NCBI RefSeq assembly: GCF_027943255.1 | Contig: NC_072893.1 | Span: 35,920,001 to 35,984,000, forward strand | DNA from: Anastrepha obliqua | Taxonomy: Eukaryota > Arthropoda > Insecta > Diptera > Tephritidae | DNA: 64,000 bases | Direction: 5' to 3' | In this document: in pieces, positions 33,131-44,539 of the stretch | Position numbering within the stretch: the first letter of the stretch is position 1 | Layout of the letters: each line of letters opens with the position of its first letter | The notes under the pieces: generated by a model | The model's database searches: none | Seen by the model: only the letters and a program-made list of their open reading frames with translations | What the model was told of the DNA's origin: nothing | Position numbers and translations under genes: made by a program

Positions 33131-34690
33131 AAAAAAGTTTATCACAATGTCCAAAATGCTTGGCATGGAGAATATCATAAGCATAACTGCCGAAATTAGT
33201 TAAAAAAATCTAAAAACACTAGGTCGTATTTATTACCAGAACTCCGGTAGGCGTGATAAATTGGACTAATTTCATATTTTTACGGAATTTAATGCGTAAA
33301 ATTTTTGAAATATCATAACTAACAAAATCAGCATTCAAACGTAGATACTCAACAGCATTTTCTATGCACTAAACTCAGGCTTTTACCACTTCAAAAAGCA
33401 CATTTCCGCAATAATCTATTAGTAGTCCAATTTATTTTAAAAAGTAGTGCAATTCATTTTAAATAAGTATGCGAGCTTCGCCCATTCTGCGCGCCCGAAA
33501 ATATGCTTCTAGAAATTCCTTAGAGCCAAATTATTTCACTACTTTATTAAATATATTTATTTGTCATGGTAATTTCACAATGTAAACCCAAAATTCAAAG
33601 CGCACTGCCCCTTTCGACAAACCTCATTAAGCCCCTTAATAGCGCTTACACGCCCCACAACGTCCTCGTTATAAAATTTTTCATTTTTCTTTGTAATCCA
33701 TTTTATTTGATTGCTGAAGACAAAGACAGAAAAGCTCTCATTCCGCATTCCAATTTTTAACATACAAATACATGCGCATACACAGCCGCACAGCCGACGC
33801 TGATGACCTGGCCAACAGCAAAGCTCCCCAAAGCAGCAACTTGATCCTGGCTGCTTTTCCACCTTACTTCCTCTACTTTTAGCTTCTAACTTCATCTCAG
33901 TTTATGCATCATAAAATTATATTTGTAAAAATAAAATGTATTTTGTTGTTGCTTCCTTCTTTCATTTGTGTTAATGCTTCTGTAGCTCTGGATATTTTGT
34001 ATTTCACATATTTGGAGGTTTTGTTACTGCTTAGTAAGTCTTTGAGGTTGGCATCAGCAGATTATAGTATTAGGAAAACGTAAGCTCAGACGATACCTTT
34101 GGCTAAAGAGGAATTTTCGTATATTTGGAGGTATTATTCGATCATCCACTTATTCTAAGTAAACACCCGACTTGCAATTTTTCATATTAAACAGATACAT
34201 ACCATGGATGTAACCCCAAGAAGTGGCATAGAGGAGAATTTTTATTTTGCTATATCATAAAAACATGAATAAATTTGTTGGTTTTCCCTCAGCTGAGAGT
34301 ATCGACGCTTACCATCTCTATTGAGCGACAGAGAGGGAGAAACAATTTCTCATCGCAGCAAGCGTTGCAAAAGTTTTAAGACTAAAGACAAGCAGTTCTT
34401 ACACAACATAAAGTAACAAACAATTGTTAGCTATGCGCAGTTTGAACCTTCCGGTACTCCCACACGCCTGCCTAAGACAAATTAAGTGCGAATTCCAAGT
34501 GTATTGGCGTACAAATTGGAATTGCACTAATCTGTCTCAAATCTCTTTGGCAAACTAAGGGCAAAGGAAATCCTCCAAGTGTTCGAAGATAAATAGATCT
34601 CACGTGCTACCATATTTTCGCACTATAAATGAGGTGGTAATGATGGGTATTCGTATTACTCTGATGGCATCGGTGGAACGCCAGGTAATA
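33131..34690. other. No recognised feature
   Basis: Unique-looking AT-rich sequence with short overlapping frames only. Confidence 0.4.
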
Positions 34691-34692
34691 TA

Positions 34693-35876
34693 TTAGGTGC
34701 GCAACTAAGTTCCCGCTGTTTGTCAATAGATGCCGCCAGCAGTGTGTGCGAGTCGATTCTGACATAATCTAAACGTCATAAACCAAGCTTAGACATATGG
34801 CAAGCAAACTGCTTCGACACATAAGTGATTTTCTGTTGGTATCATAGACTTTTGGTTTTGTGAAAATGTCTGATTTTGTGCCGAATAATCGTCATTTGCG
34901 GGAAGTGTTGATTTTCCTCTTTCATTCGAAAATAACGGCGGCTGAAGCGCAGCAAGAGCTACAAAAAGTTTATGGGGATGCTGCTTTAAGTGAAACAATG
35001 TGTCGAGATTGGTTCCGTCGCTTCAAAGACTATGATTTTAATGTTGACGACCGTCCGCGTGAAGGAAAGCTAAAAACCGTCGAAGACGCTGAATTGGAGG
35101 CATTACTCAATGAGGATCCGTGTCAAACGCAAGAAGAGCTGGCTTCAGTATTAGGAGTTACCCGCCAATCCAATTCCAAGCGATTGCATGCTTTGGAAAT
35201 GATTCAGAAATAGGGCACTTGGGTTCCTTATGAGTTAAAACCAAGGGATGTTGAACGTCATTTTTTCGCCTGTGAACAACTGCCACTGTTCCAGCGGCAA
35301 AAAAGGAAGGGTTTTCTTCATCGCATCGTGACGGGTGATGAAAAATGGATTTATTACAGCAATCCAAAGAAAAGAAAGTCATGAGGACTCATCGGCCAAG
35401 CTTCTACGTCGTCGTCTTGGCCGAATATTCACGCTGCGAAGGTTATGCTATGTATTTGGTTGGATGAACTGTTAAAACCAAGCGAAACCATCACTGGGGA
35501 TCGCTATCGACTTCAATTGATGCGATTGAGCCGAGCACTGAGCAATACGCGGAGAGGCATGAACAAGTGATTCTACAGCATGACATCGCTCGGTCTCATG
35601 TTGCCAAACCTCTTAAAACCTACCTGGAAACACTGAAATGGGAAATCCTACCCCACCCGCCATATTCTCCAGATATTGCGCCGACCGATTATCACCTGTT
35701 CCGATCGATGGCACATGGTCTAGCTGACCAGCAGTTCCATTCATATGAAGACATCAAAAAATTGCTTGATCCGTGGATAGCCTCAAAAGATGAACAGTTT
35801 TACCACGACGGTATACGAGATCTACCAGAAAGATGGAAAAAAGTAATAGCCAGCGGGAACTTAGTTGCGCACCTAA
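34693..35876 (+). mobile_element. Mariner element (DD34D) with both ends
   Basis: Left end TTAGGTGCGCAACTAAGTTC and the complementary right end GAACTTAGTTGCGCACCTAA form near-perfect terminal repeats continuing into CCCGCTG. TA target duplications lie at 34691-34692 and 35877-35878. Length is 1184 bp, somewhat shorter than the usual 1.28 kb, consistent with the deletion in the transposase gene. Confidence 0.95.
34866..35850 (+). pseudogene. Mariner transposase, DD34D, mutated
   Basis: Cut-and-paste transposase starting at the ATG at 34866 (MSDFVPNNRHLREVLIFLFH). Helix-turn-helix blocks include TMCRDWFRRFKDYDFNVDDR and EELASVLGVTRQSNSKRLHA. The WVPYELKPRDVERHFFACEQ linker follows. Catalytic residues are present: Asp in VTGDEKW, Asp in ILQHDIARSH and Asp in DIAPTDYHLF, with 34 residues between the last two. 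Lesions are a stop at 35214, TGA instead of Trp near 35382, a small deletion near 35470 removing about seven residues after IW, and a frameshift near 35545. The element ends remain intact, so it could still be moved by an active relative. Confidence 0.9.
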
Positions 35877-36072
35877 TAAAGTTTGAGAGGAAAGCTGAAA
35901 GGTATTGGTGTAGGGCGCCATTTCATCGTAAAGTGTATCAGCTCCATCTGGAACCAAAGTCATCTATTCAGACATTTATGTATATTGGACCAAGCTTGCC
36001 AAAATTGAGGTCATTTATCCTAAACTATCTTCCCTCAGGCATGAAACACCAAATGATAGAAAAAGAATTGTC

Positions 36073-36240
36073 TCGTAGCCATCGCCCTTCGGCATGCCCC
36101 TGAGTGTATTTCTGCTATAAAAAAGCTTCTAATACAAATTCATCTGCTGTTCGGAGCTGACATAAAACTGTACGTCCTTTCATTTGTAGAACAACATCAT
36201 TTATTTGTGCACACCACAAATAGGACGAGGAGCTCGGCAA
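36073..36240 (+). repeat. SINE family 1 copy, head deleted
   Basis: TGAGTGTATTTCTGCTATAA, then AGCTTCTAATACAAATTCAT and GGACGAGGAGCTCGGC match the body and 3' end of family 1 in plus orientation, opposite to the other copies. The head is reduced to CGTAGCC. Confidence 0.75.
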
Positions 36241-36539
36241 ATCATATTGTGGATTGATGTTGCAAGCAATCACTAAGCTGAAAACATTGGAAAGGCTCAC
36301 TGATCAAAATATCCCATTGTGCCGACAAAGGATGACCCACCAAAGATCCCACACACTCGTCCAATAAATTTCTGGGAAATTCTCAAGCGTATGGTGTACA
36401 ATAATTCCTGGGAAACCAAAAACGATTAACAATCAATCAAACAGATTTTAAGAAAAGCGAGGCTCGATACTTAATGCGAAAAATTTCAGAAAATGGCCCA
36501 AACAGTGTTCTGTAAAAACATTTTTTTACAGTTTTACAA
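36241..36539. other. No recognised feature
   Basis: Nothing recognised. Confidence 0.35.
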
Positions 36540-36795
36540 TAAAAGGAGCTGGTTGGTTGATTGGTTTAAGTGGTGATTCTTCCAGAATCCAACTAGCGCT
36601 TCTGCACCATTTTGTTGCCACATTCTGTGCATTTCAGGAGCCTTATCAGGTTGTTGACATTTAACCCAGACAGCTGTTCCAGACTCTCGAACAGCGGTTT
36701 ACCCAGGGTTAACATTCTGTCATTCCATAGGGCAGGGCATTCGCAGAGGAAATGGAAGATTGTTTCCTTTTTCTCCGGTTGTTTAGGACTGTGAA
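36540..36795 (-). pseudogene. LINE C-terminal fragment
   Basis: On the minus strand, EKKETIFHFLCECPALWNDR, MLTLGKPLFESLEQLSGLNV and NNLIRLLKCTECGNKM give the C-terminal His/Cys motif (HFLCECPAL) and tail of an RNase H-type LINE. It differs from the copies at 22-29 kb, so it belongs to another family. Upstream protein is missing. Confidence 0.65.
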
Positions 36796-36951
36796 CATAA
36801 AAGGAATGATAAAAGGAACTACTACTGAAACATATTTTCAAGCCGATCATTAGAGCGTATAAATGATTAATAGAGCACATAAAAATAAATATTTTCATCG
36901 CTCAAAATAATGTTTTTTATTTAGTAAAAAAGTTATTCAAAAAGAAACTAA

Positions 36952-37100
36952 CATGGCCATACTTAGAAGCTGGACTGAGAGGAGGGGTGGAGATTCCTTT
37001 GAAAGAGAATGTCAAGTACCTAGGACTCATATTAGACAGGAAACTCACATGGAAACCTAATACTGAGGAAGGAGTAAAGAAGGCCAGGATTCAGAAAACC
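36952..37100 (+). pseudogene. LINE reverse transcriptase scrap
   Basis: TWPYLEAGLRGGVEIPLKEN and VKYLGLILDRKLTWKPNTEE match the segment after the reverse-transcriptase palm (KYLGxxLDRKLxW). It is adjacent to a large inverted repeat. No other part of this LINE is present. Confidence 0.6.
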
Positions 37101-37134
37101 ACAAAAAATTATTAAAAAATAAATAAATAACACA

Positions 37135-37588
37135 GGCCGACAAAATTTAACCAACATTCAGACCCAGAAACCAGACTATATATTTCCGAAGGTTTATGAT
37201 GCGCTGAATCCAAATCTGGCCTCAGAATTGCTCTATCAGCTCTGGTTTTCGAGATATCCTAACCTAAAAGTGCAAAAAACCCCATTTTTGCCCATATTTG
37301 AGGTTATGTAGCCTTGCAGATGTTTTCTTTCACCAAAATTATAGGATGGCATCTTTAAATACAATCCTTCTTTTTTCAAATGGCGTTTTGTTTGCTCAAA
37401 TATAATTTTTTTTCGCAGAGATATCGCATTTTGAAATGTTCATGTTTTTTTTGTATTTTTTGCACTTTTAGGTTAGGATATCTCGAAAACCAGAGCTGAT
37501 AGAGCAATTCTGAGGCCAGCGCATCATAAACCTTCGGAAATATATAGTCTGGTTTCTGGGTCTGAATGTTGGTTAAATTTTGTCGGCC
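37135..37588. mobile_element. Foldback element with arms of about 140 bp
   Basis: The left arm (37135-37280) begins GGCCGACAAAATTTAACCAA and the right arm (37452-37588) is its near-exact complement ending GTTAAATTTTGTCGGCC. The left arm carries a short extra segment, GAATCCAAATCTG, near 37205. The spacer of about 170 bases has no coding capacity. It resembles a foldback or long-TIR MITE. No target duplication could be established. Confidence 0.85.
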
Positions 37589-37730
37589 AAGTTCCATTAA
37601 ACACGAAAGATACGATTATCGTAAAAACTCAAACTAATAAATTAATTTTAGTTATCAATCCGAATTTTGCATGAACAGAGAAGCAGATATTAGTTTAAAT
37701 TATTTCGGATACTTTTCCTTGTAGACTAGT

Positions 37731-38012
37731 GTAATTGGGACGTAAGCTTCTGTTCAATCTTTGGCCGAGCTCCTACTCCTATTTTTGCTATGCGTCTTGA
37801 TGTTTTTCCCACAAATGGAGGGATCATCAGGTTCAAGCCGACTTCGAATGGCAAATGGTTTTTTATGATTAGCTTTTTCATGGCAGAAATACACTCGGAG
37901 GCTTGCCATTGCTGCCGCTGTGGGGCGACTGCTGTTAGAAAAAACTTTTTACTGTTTTCTGCACGGAGATTCGAACCTACGCACTCCCGAATGGTAGTTT
38001 TCGACTACGATG
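37731..38012 (-). repeat. SINE family 1 copy, nearly full length
   Basis: Minus strand: degraded head with B box GGTTCGAATCTC, body AAGCCTCCGAGTGTATTTC, and 3' end AGGAGTAGGAGCTCGGCC followed by AAAGATTGAACAG. It shows the 3' terminus that is missing from the shorter copies. Confidence 0.75.
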
Positions 38013-38189
38013 GTTAGTGGAGTCAAATTGTACGATCTTGTTGGCTAACATTCGCGTCACAATCATCGCTTATTATAAAAATGTGTCATAATTTTTATGA
38101 TTCGGCTGTGATTTGGCAACAATAATTGAATAACAAAAAATAGTTTTAACAGACGCAGCCATCACAGCGTGTCCGCATTCTCCCGCTCC

Positions 38190-38735
38190 TCTTTTTTCCC
38201 TTGTTCACTCGTTTCGGTAGCATAGGGCCTCGACAAGACTTGTCTTGCTTTGGTTTCGTTAATCTATTTTTCTGACAGGGTAGGTGATTAGCCTGCCGCT
38301 ATCAGCCCTAAGTAGCGGGAATGCCCACCTGTCGTTGCTAAGGAGCTACGCCTTCTTACTACTTGGAGCGCCATCTGTGTTTCATATTTTTCTGGCAGAA
38401 GGATCACACAGATGGTTCAGGACTTCGCTAAAGTGGTGTGTCTGCGCTATTACCGCGGCTGCCCGCTTCCTCTTGCTGGCGTCACTGCTGCAATGTCTAG
38501 CAGCCACAATGCAAATAATGCGCTAACTATTGTGCGGAAGTAAGGATGGAAAGGATAAGTTTTTGGGTTAGCGAAATGAGATTTATTTTTTTTTTTTTAG
38601 AAAGAGGGAAAGTAGGTAAATTTGGAAAAGTACGAGGAGCCTGCTTTACGTGGGATTCAAACCCACAACCTCTGGGAAGGCAGGCAAGTGCACTTACGCT
38701 AGACTACCCTCCTATTGGAAACCCCTATATTTAAT
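38190..38735 (-). repeat. SINE family 2, with tRNA-like head
   Basis: On the minus strand a head with TAGTCTAGCGTAAGTG (A box) and GGGTTTGAATCCCAC (B box), at 38640-38735, leads into a body shared with 229-643 and an A-rich tail near 38200. At about 540 bases it is longer than most SINEs. The head folds like a tRNA arm but is not a tRNA gene. Confidence 0.7.
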
Positions 38736-39729
38736 TTTAAGCCTTTTCGGTGATCCAGCACAGGCATCTGGCACAGGTGTAAATATGAAAATATTTTCTT
38801 AAATGCATTAACTCACCTTAAACCGCAAAATATTTGTATTTGTTTTTATAAGCTATTGCTGCTAATCCGCTGCTGCACTAATAAGCTTTTGAAATTAAGT
38901 TAAATTAAACTATGAATGAATGCTTAAATTTCAATACGGCACAATTTTAATTTTTTATGTTTTTTAATTATTATTAAAATTTTCATTTCATTTCATTTTC
39001 ATTAAGTGTTGACTGATTAACGATTTTGAATTCTTTTTATATTTGCTGCAGATTTTTAGATAATTTCACTTTGCCGCCATAATTCATAGCGTAGACTTTT
39101 TTATTGTTGAACAATAAATATTAATTATTTCACTGTTTTACTGATTTTACTTTTCAATTCTATCTGCTACTTTTACTTCAGCAAATTTCGCACGCAATTT
39201 TTGTACACCGAATGAGTCACCATTTTTTTTACAATATTTTTTCATTTTATTTTTCACTCTGGCGTTGTCATATTTTCTTCTTTGGGCGGGGCGAGCTTTT
39301 TATTGATATGCCTTGTTGCGGTTAATGATATAATCTGTATTATATTTACATATTGTGATATTTTATTTTTATTCACTTTTCACACATACCGAACAGTGGG
39401 TGATTTTTTTTTTTTTTCTTATCAATAAGATATTCATTGTAGCACTAACACTTTTTTATTTGATGCGACTTCAGTCAGCCTATTAAATTTCATTTGTTTC
39501 GTAATTAATTTAGTTGCACGAACGCCATATTTTTTCAGTTCAATCGAATTTCCACCGACATCTGATGCGATAGTCAACGTCATCGTCACACTGCAAGTAA
39601 GAGCAACAAAAAAACGTGATTTAAGGAAGCTATAATTAATGATAAAATTGAGTGCGAAAGTTACAAAAAATCACACAAGCAATAAATAAAAATTTGTATT
39701 TGTAAAATAATTTTTTTTCAAGTTTTTTT
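38736..39729. other. No recognised feature
   Basis: Very AT-rich unique sequence without coding or repeat signals. Confidence 0.4.
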
Positions 39730-40649
39730 TCAAGAGGTTATTCTGGTCTAGAAATTTGAAAAATCGATTTTTTTTTTGCATATTTTCAAAGTTTAGACCT
39801 TCAAAAATATGCCCTTCAACGGATTTTTCAAAATTCGAATTATTTTCGGAGATGCAGCGGTTTTTGTGTCGTGGCGTCTAAGCCAGCCGAGTGGAGCGAA
39901 TCGCACAATGAACGGCAGATGTTACCGCACGACTTGAGGACTCGTTCTTTCCAGAAAATCTTCTGTATCCCACTCAACCTTTATTTATTCTATACATATA
40001 TATATGCTTTATACTTCTATAATATATACCTGGAAATATATCGCCGATTAATCCAGAGTGAGTAGTAAATATTATGATCTAAGTTATTCTATTGGATTTG
40101 TTGCTCAAACTTCAAACGGGGTTTTCTTAAAACTACTTTTTTTGAGATGGTCGTCATGATATCTCAAGTTCTACTTGACCGATCGCTTTGAAGTTTGATA
40201 AGAATTTTTTATTATACATCTGTCTATCGCGCCTGCCTCGGATTTTGAAAAATTGAAGTTTGAAGTATTTTTAAAAAATTTGAAAAGGTAAAAAACAGAG
40301 GGTAAAAAAAATGTGTTTTTCAAGTTGACGCCGAGTTGTGAATTTTTTTTTTGAATTTTTTTCTTTGATTCGGCGAAATCCGATAGCGACATCCTAACTA
40401 ATGAAGATTTTTTTTTAATTTGTTTGTTTTAGATCACTACAAGGGTTGGAATCATGTCAACCATGGAGCACCGTTTTTTATGTAGCCCCCACTCCTCCGG
40501 CCTGTAATTTCACGATTTTTTTATTTTTGTTTTTTTGTATTTATTTTTTTTATACTCTTCCAATATTAATAAAAATCATAAAAAATTAGATAATAAAAAT
40601 GTTTCTCTTTTTTTTTTATCTGGGCGTCTAACCCAGAATACCTCCTTAA
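39730..40649 (-). mobile_element. TTAA-flanked element, family D (uninterrupted)
   Basis: Ends read CAAGAGGTTATTCTGGTCTA on the left (after a decayed TTAA) and CCCAGAATACCTCC then TTAA on the right. The sequence matches the reverse complement of 59642-61918 outside that copy's two insertions, including GTCGTGGCGTCTAAG, CGCACAATGAACGGCAGATG and TTGGAATCATGTCAACCATG. It encodes no transposase. It provides the uninterrupted reference for the larger copy. Confidence 0.75.
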
Positions 40650-40988
40650 AATGGCACTAAACCAACAACAATATTTTGTGCGTTTGATCGTCAAAACAAA
40701 GTTTGGCAAAGTAGGAAACCAAGAATGAATTCGTCTCGTTTCATTTTGTGCTGGCAGCCACATACACGGCGACAGAAAAAACAACAAATCAGCTGTTTAA
40801 CAGATACCGCCTTTAATAAATTCGAGTAGAAGTAAAGATTAACAAAGAATTAATTGGAGAGATTTTTTGTAAAATTTAATTTGAGGTGATTGTTAGTTTT
40901 TGAAGTGAAACTTCTTTACGCTCGTCAGAGTATAATTTCAAGGCCGCGACACACGAGCTAGCGTTACGAAAAACCGTCTCGAAATGTA

Positions 40989-42268
40989 AGGGTGATTTTT
41001 TAAGAGCTGTACGAAATTTAAAAAAAAACACCCGTAAAATTCAGAAAAATGCATGAAATTTTTATTTAAATCGATAGTACAGTCCATATAATTGAATGTT
41101 TCAGGATTATTTCATGCAAATGTTGACCGCAACTGCGCTTCAAATGGTCCATCCGCTTAGTCCAATTTTGGGATACTCTTTCCAATGTTTCGGCCGGTAT
41201 CTCACAAATAAATGCTTTAATGTTGTCTTCCAATGCTTTAATTGAAACAGGCTTGTCCGAATAGACATGAGCTTTAACATAGCCCCACAAAAAATAATCT
41301 AAAGGCGTTATATCGCACGATCTGGGTGGCCAATTGACAGGTCCCGAACGTGAAATAAAATATTCACCGAACTCGCCTCTCAACAAGTCCATTGTTTCGC
41401 GTGCTGTGTGGTATGTGGCACCGTGTTGCTGAAACCACATGTCATGCAAGTCAAGCTCTTGCATTTTGGGCAAAAAAAAGTTGGATATCATTTCATGGCA
41501 GCGCTCACCATTCACAGTTACGTTACGATTCGCAGCATCTTTGAAGAAGTACGGTCCAACGATACTTCCACCACATAAACCGCGCCAAACTGTGAGCTTT
41601 TCCGAATGCATTGGTAGCTCTTGCAATTCTTCTGGCTGATCTTCACTCCAAAATCGACAATTCTGCTTATTTATTGATCCAGCCATTGATCCAAAAATGA
41701 CCTTCGTCGCTGAACACAATTTTTCGATAAAAAAGTGGACCTTCGGCCAACTTTCCAAGAGTCGTAGGTCGTTCGGCTTCAATTTTTGCACCAGCTGTAT
41801 TTTGAAGGGCTTCACACCTAAATCCTTTCGCGAAATTTTTCACGTTGTTGAGTAACAGAGGCCCAGTTGCTGCGAACGGCGAACGGCGACGAATCGATAA
41901 TTGATGGTCATCATTAACACTGGCCGATATAGCTGCGATATTTTCTTCAGTTCGCACTCTACGTAAGCGTGTTGCTGGTTTTATGTCCAATAATGTAAAT
42001 TCTAAATTTAGTCACAATAGCTCGAATAGCCGCTTCAGTGGGTCGATTAAACTGGCCATAAAATGGAAGAAGCGCGCGATATCCTTTCTTAACAGAACTC
42101 GCATTTTTATAATAAAATTCAATGATTTGCAAGCGTTGTTCGTTTGTAAGACGATTCATGGTTAAATTATAGACCAAACTGAAGATGTTTGACAGTGAAT
42201 AAAACACGAAACGTGCGTCAGCTGTTTAAACCAACTGTTTAAAAAGAAATAGCTAAAAAATCACCCGT
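40989..42268 (-). mobile_element. DD41D mariner-like element, full length
   Basis: Terminal repeats AGGGTGATTTTTTAAGAGCT (left) and a right-end complement beginning ACGGGTGATTTTTTAGCT are flanked by TA at 40987-40988 and 42269-42270. At 1280 bp it is the longest DD41D copy in the window and the only one containing all transposase domains. Confidence 0.9.
41066..42165 (-). pseudogene. DD41D transposase with catalytic Asp replaced
   Basis: Reading on the minus strand from the ATG at 42165: MNRLTNEQRLQIIEFYYKNA starts the helix-turn-helix. A frameshift follows near 42005, then TRLRRVRTEENIAAISASVN and PLFYRKIVFSDEGHFWINGW with the first catalytic Asp. A further shift near 41690 leads to NKQNCRFWSEDQ, VTVNGERCHEMISNFFLPKM, FQQHGATYH and SCDITPLDYFLWG. 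The second catalytic Asp is His (position 121 of the 249-codon frame starting at 41815), while the 41-residue spacing to the third Asp is kept. Two frameshifts plus this substitution make it inactive. Confidence 0.9.
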
Positions 42269-42286
42269 TATTAATGAAAAAAATGT

Positions 42287-43757
42287 AGGGGGTGGTTTTC
42301 AATTATTTCTAAAAAATTTAAAATTTTCTGTCCATAAATTTTTTCTAAATTTAAAAAAATGAAATTATTTTTATTCAAAAAAATTTTTTTGAAAGCCACC
42401 CTCTAAAATTAACAAAACATTCAAAGTATTTCAAATCATTCAAAATTCAATTGTTGAAACTCAATGCAAAAAATCAAATTATTTTTTTATAAAAAAATTT
42501 TTCATTCATAATTAAATTATTCAAATTCAGTCCCAAAAACTCAAATTATTTTTTTAATAAAAAAACAAATTCTATATTAAAAAAAGTTTTATTAAACCAA
42601 TTAATTTGATTTAAAAAAAAAAATTATTAAAAAAAATAATTCGATTTTTTATAAACAAAAATTTTTTATTAAAAAAACTAATAGGATTTTCTGGATTGAA
42701 TTTGTATAATTTAATTATGAATGAAAAAAACAAAACAATTTATAAAAAAATTAAATTAAAAGAAAAATAATTGGATTTTTTGAATTTATTTTGAATAATT
42801 TAATTTTGAAAGATTGAAATTTTTTTTATTAAAAAAATAATTTAATTTTTTTAGATTTGATTTTAATAATAAAAACAATTTGATTTTTTTGGATTGAATT
42901 TGAAAATTTAATTTTGAAGGATTTAAAATAATTTGATTTTTTTTTATTTTAGATGGTGGCTTTCACAAAACAAAAACAAGTATTTTTTCCAAAATTTTCA
43001 CAAAAGAATCACATTTTTTTATTTTTACTAATTTTTTTATGAGATTTTTTTTTATTACATTTTTTTAGCTTGAATTTTTGTATCCAAAAATTTTTTTAAA
43101 TCTTATAAAAATGTTAACTTCTTATTGTATAAAAATGTTAACTTCCAGAGCAAAATATACATTTTTTTGAATAATACTCATATTCAGTTTTTTTCAAAAT
43201 GTTCACCAAATTTTTTTTTTTTAAATCTTATATATAAAAAAAAAAAATTATTTGTCTTAAAAGTTTTTCACACAAAAATATTTTTTTTTTATTTTTAACC
43301 ATTTTTATATTAAACTTTTTTCGAACTTGATTGTTTTTTAATCCCAAAATTTTTTTTTAATTTGTGAAAATTCGAACTCTTAAAAATTCCACACAAAAAA
43401 TTACAACCTTGAAGAAGACTCAAATTTATAAAGTTTGATTCAAATTTTTTTTTTTTAGCTTACTTCTTATTAAACGCAAGTCACAAATAAGTCAATTTTC
43501 AGGAAAACCATTATTTATGCATTTTTTCCACTCAAAAATTCGTTTATGCAATCAAAAATCAGACGCATAAATGAATCAATTTTTTTTTTGCGCAAATGAA
43601 TAGCAGCACCACTTTGTTTTCAGTTCATTCACAGAAGATTATTCTGGCATACGTCGATTCCTAGTTAGAAAATTTGCACAAATCAGCTGTCAAATTGACT
43701 GTCACTGGAGGCGGTAATGCCACGTGAAAAAACAAGTCTTCAAAAACGCCACCCTGT
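42287..43757. repeat. AT-rich region with GGGTGG/CCACCC terminal motifs
   Basis: GGGGGTGGTTTTCAA at 42288, its complement-like GAAAGCCACCCTC near 42395, GGTGGCTTTCAC near 42955 and AAAACGCCACCCTG near 43740 (followed by TA) look like ends of two MITEs in or around homopolymer-rich DNA. Between them only A/T runs are seen. Element limits are uncertain. Confidence 0.4.
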
Positions 43758-44539
43758 ATAATACTTCTACTATATATACTTCAAATTATTCTACAAGTTT
43801 TTCTGCACTCAGTGATGCACCTCACAGCAATTTCACACTCCCGCCTTCTTTTCGAATCATTTTATTTTATTAATTTTTATTTTTTTTTTTGCATTGTATT
43901 CGTTCATTTTGTTTTCTTCTCTTGCTTTATTCACCTTACACTTATGTTTTGCGAAAAAAAATGCAACAAATTGCAGACACTTAGCACTACTAGTAGATGA
44001 AAGAAAAACTCTGCGAATTGGAAAAGTTCTCAAATTAATGTTTTCTCCGCCCACTCGACCCGGAAGCCCTACAGCTGCCGCAATTGCAGATACTTCACAC
44101 TTCCGCTTTTCAAGTTATTCTTATTCTTGCGAGTACAGCAAAGGCAGCAGCAGCGTAAATATACTCGGCGCTCGTACAAGTACAATAAATACAAACATGG
44201 ATTTTTTAGTTTATAAGAATATAGTTATGTATGTATGTATCCACACAAAACATACTCGCAAGCTTCCGTTTTCCTGCAATTGGAACTTGCATGATTTTAC
44301 TTTGATTTTGCTTTTTTTGTTTTAGTTTACCTGGTGTTTTTGTTATATTTTTATTTGTATTACCTATTTAATGGAAGAGCAAAAACAAAAAAGTTTTCCG
44401 GTATTCTATCAAGAAATCTGCACTTTTGAACATCTTCTTAGCTCCTTCCTTTTTGCTACAGAAGAAATCTTTATTTGCAACTGAGCTGGTACAGGGAAAT
44501 ACCTGCGTGTTAAATAGCTGGTATATTCCATGAATGTTG
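43758..44539. other. No recognised feature
   Basis: AT-rich sequence. The 143-codon plus-strand frame at 43894-44325 shows no recognisable motif. Confidence 0.35.

Noticed and set aside
38640..38735. A minus-strand tRNA gene
   Set aside because: The head continues into a body of more than 400 bases shared with another locus and ends in an A-rich tail, so it is a SINE.
43894..44325. A 143-codon plus-strand frame
   Set aside because: No family, no promoter or splice context, and composition follows the local base bias.
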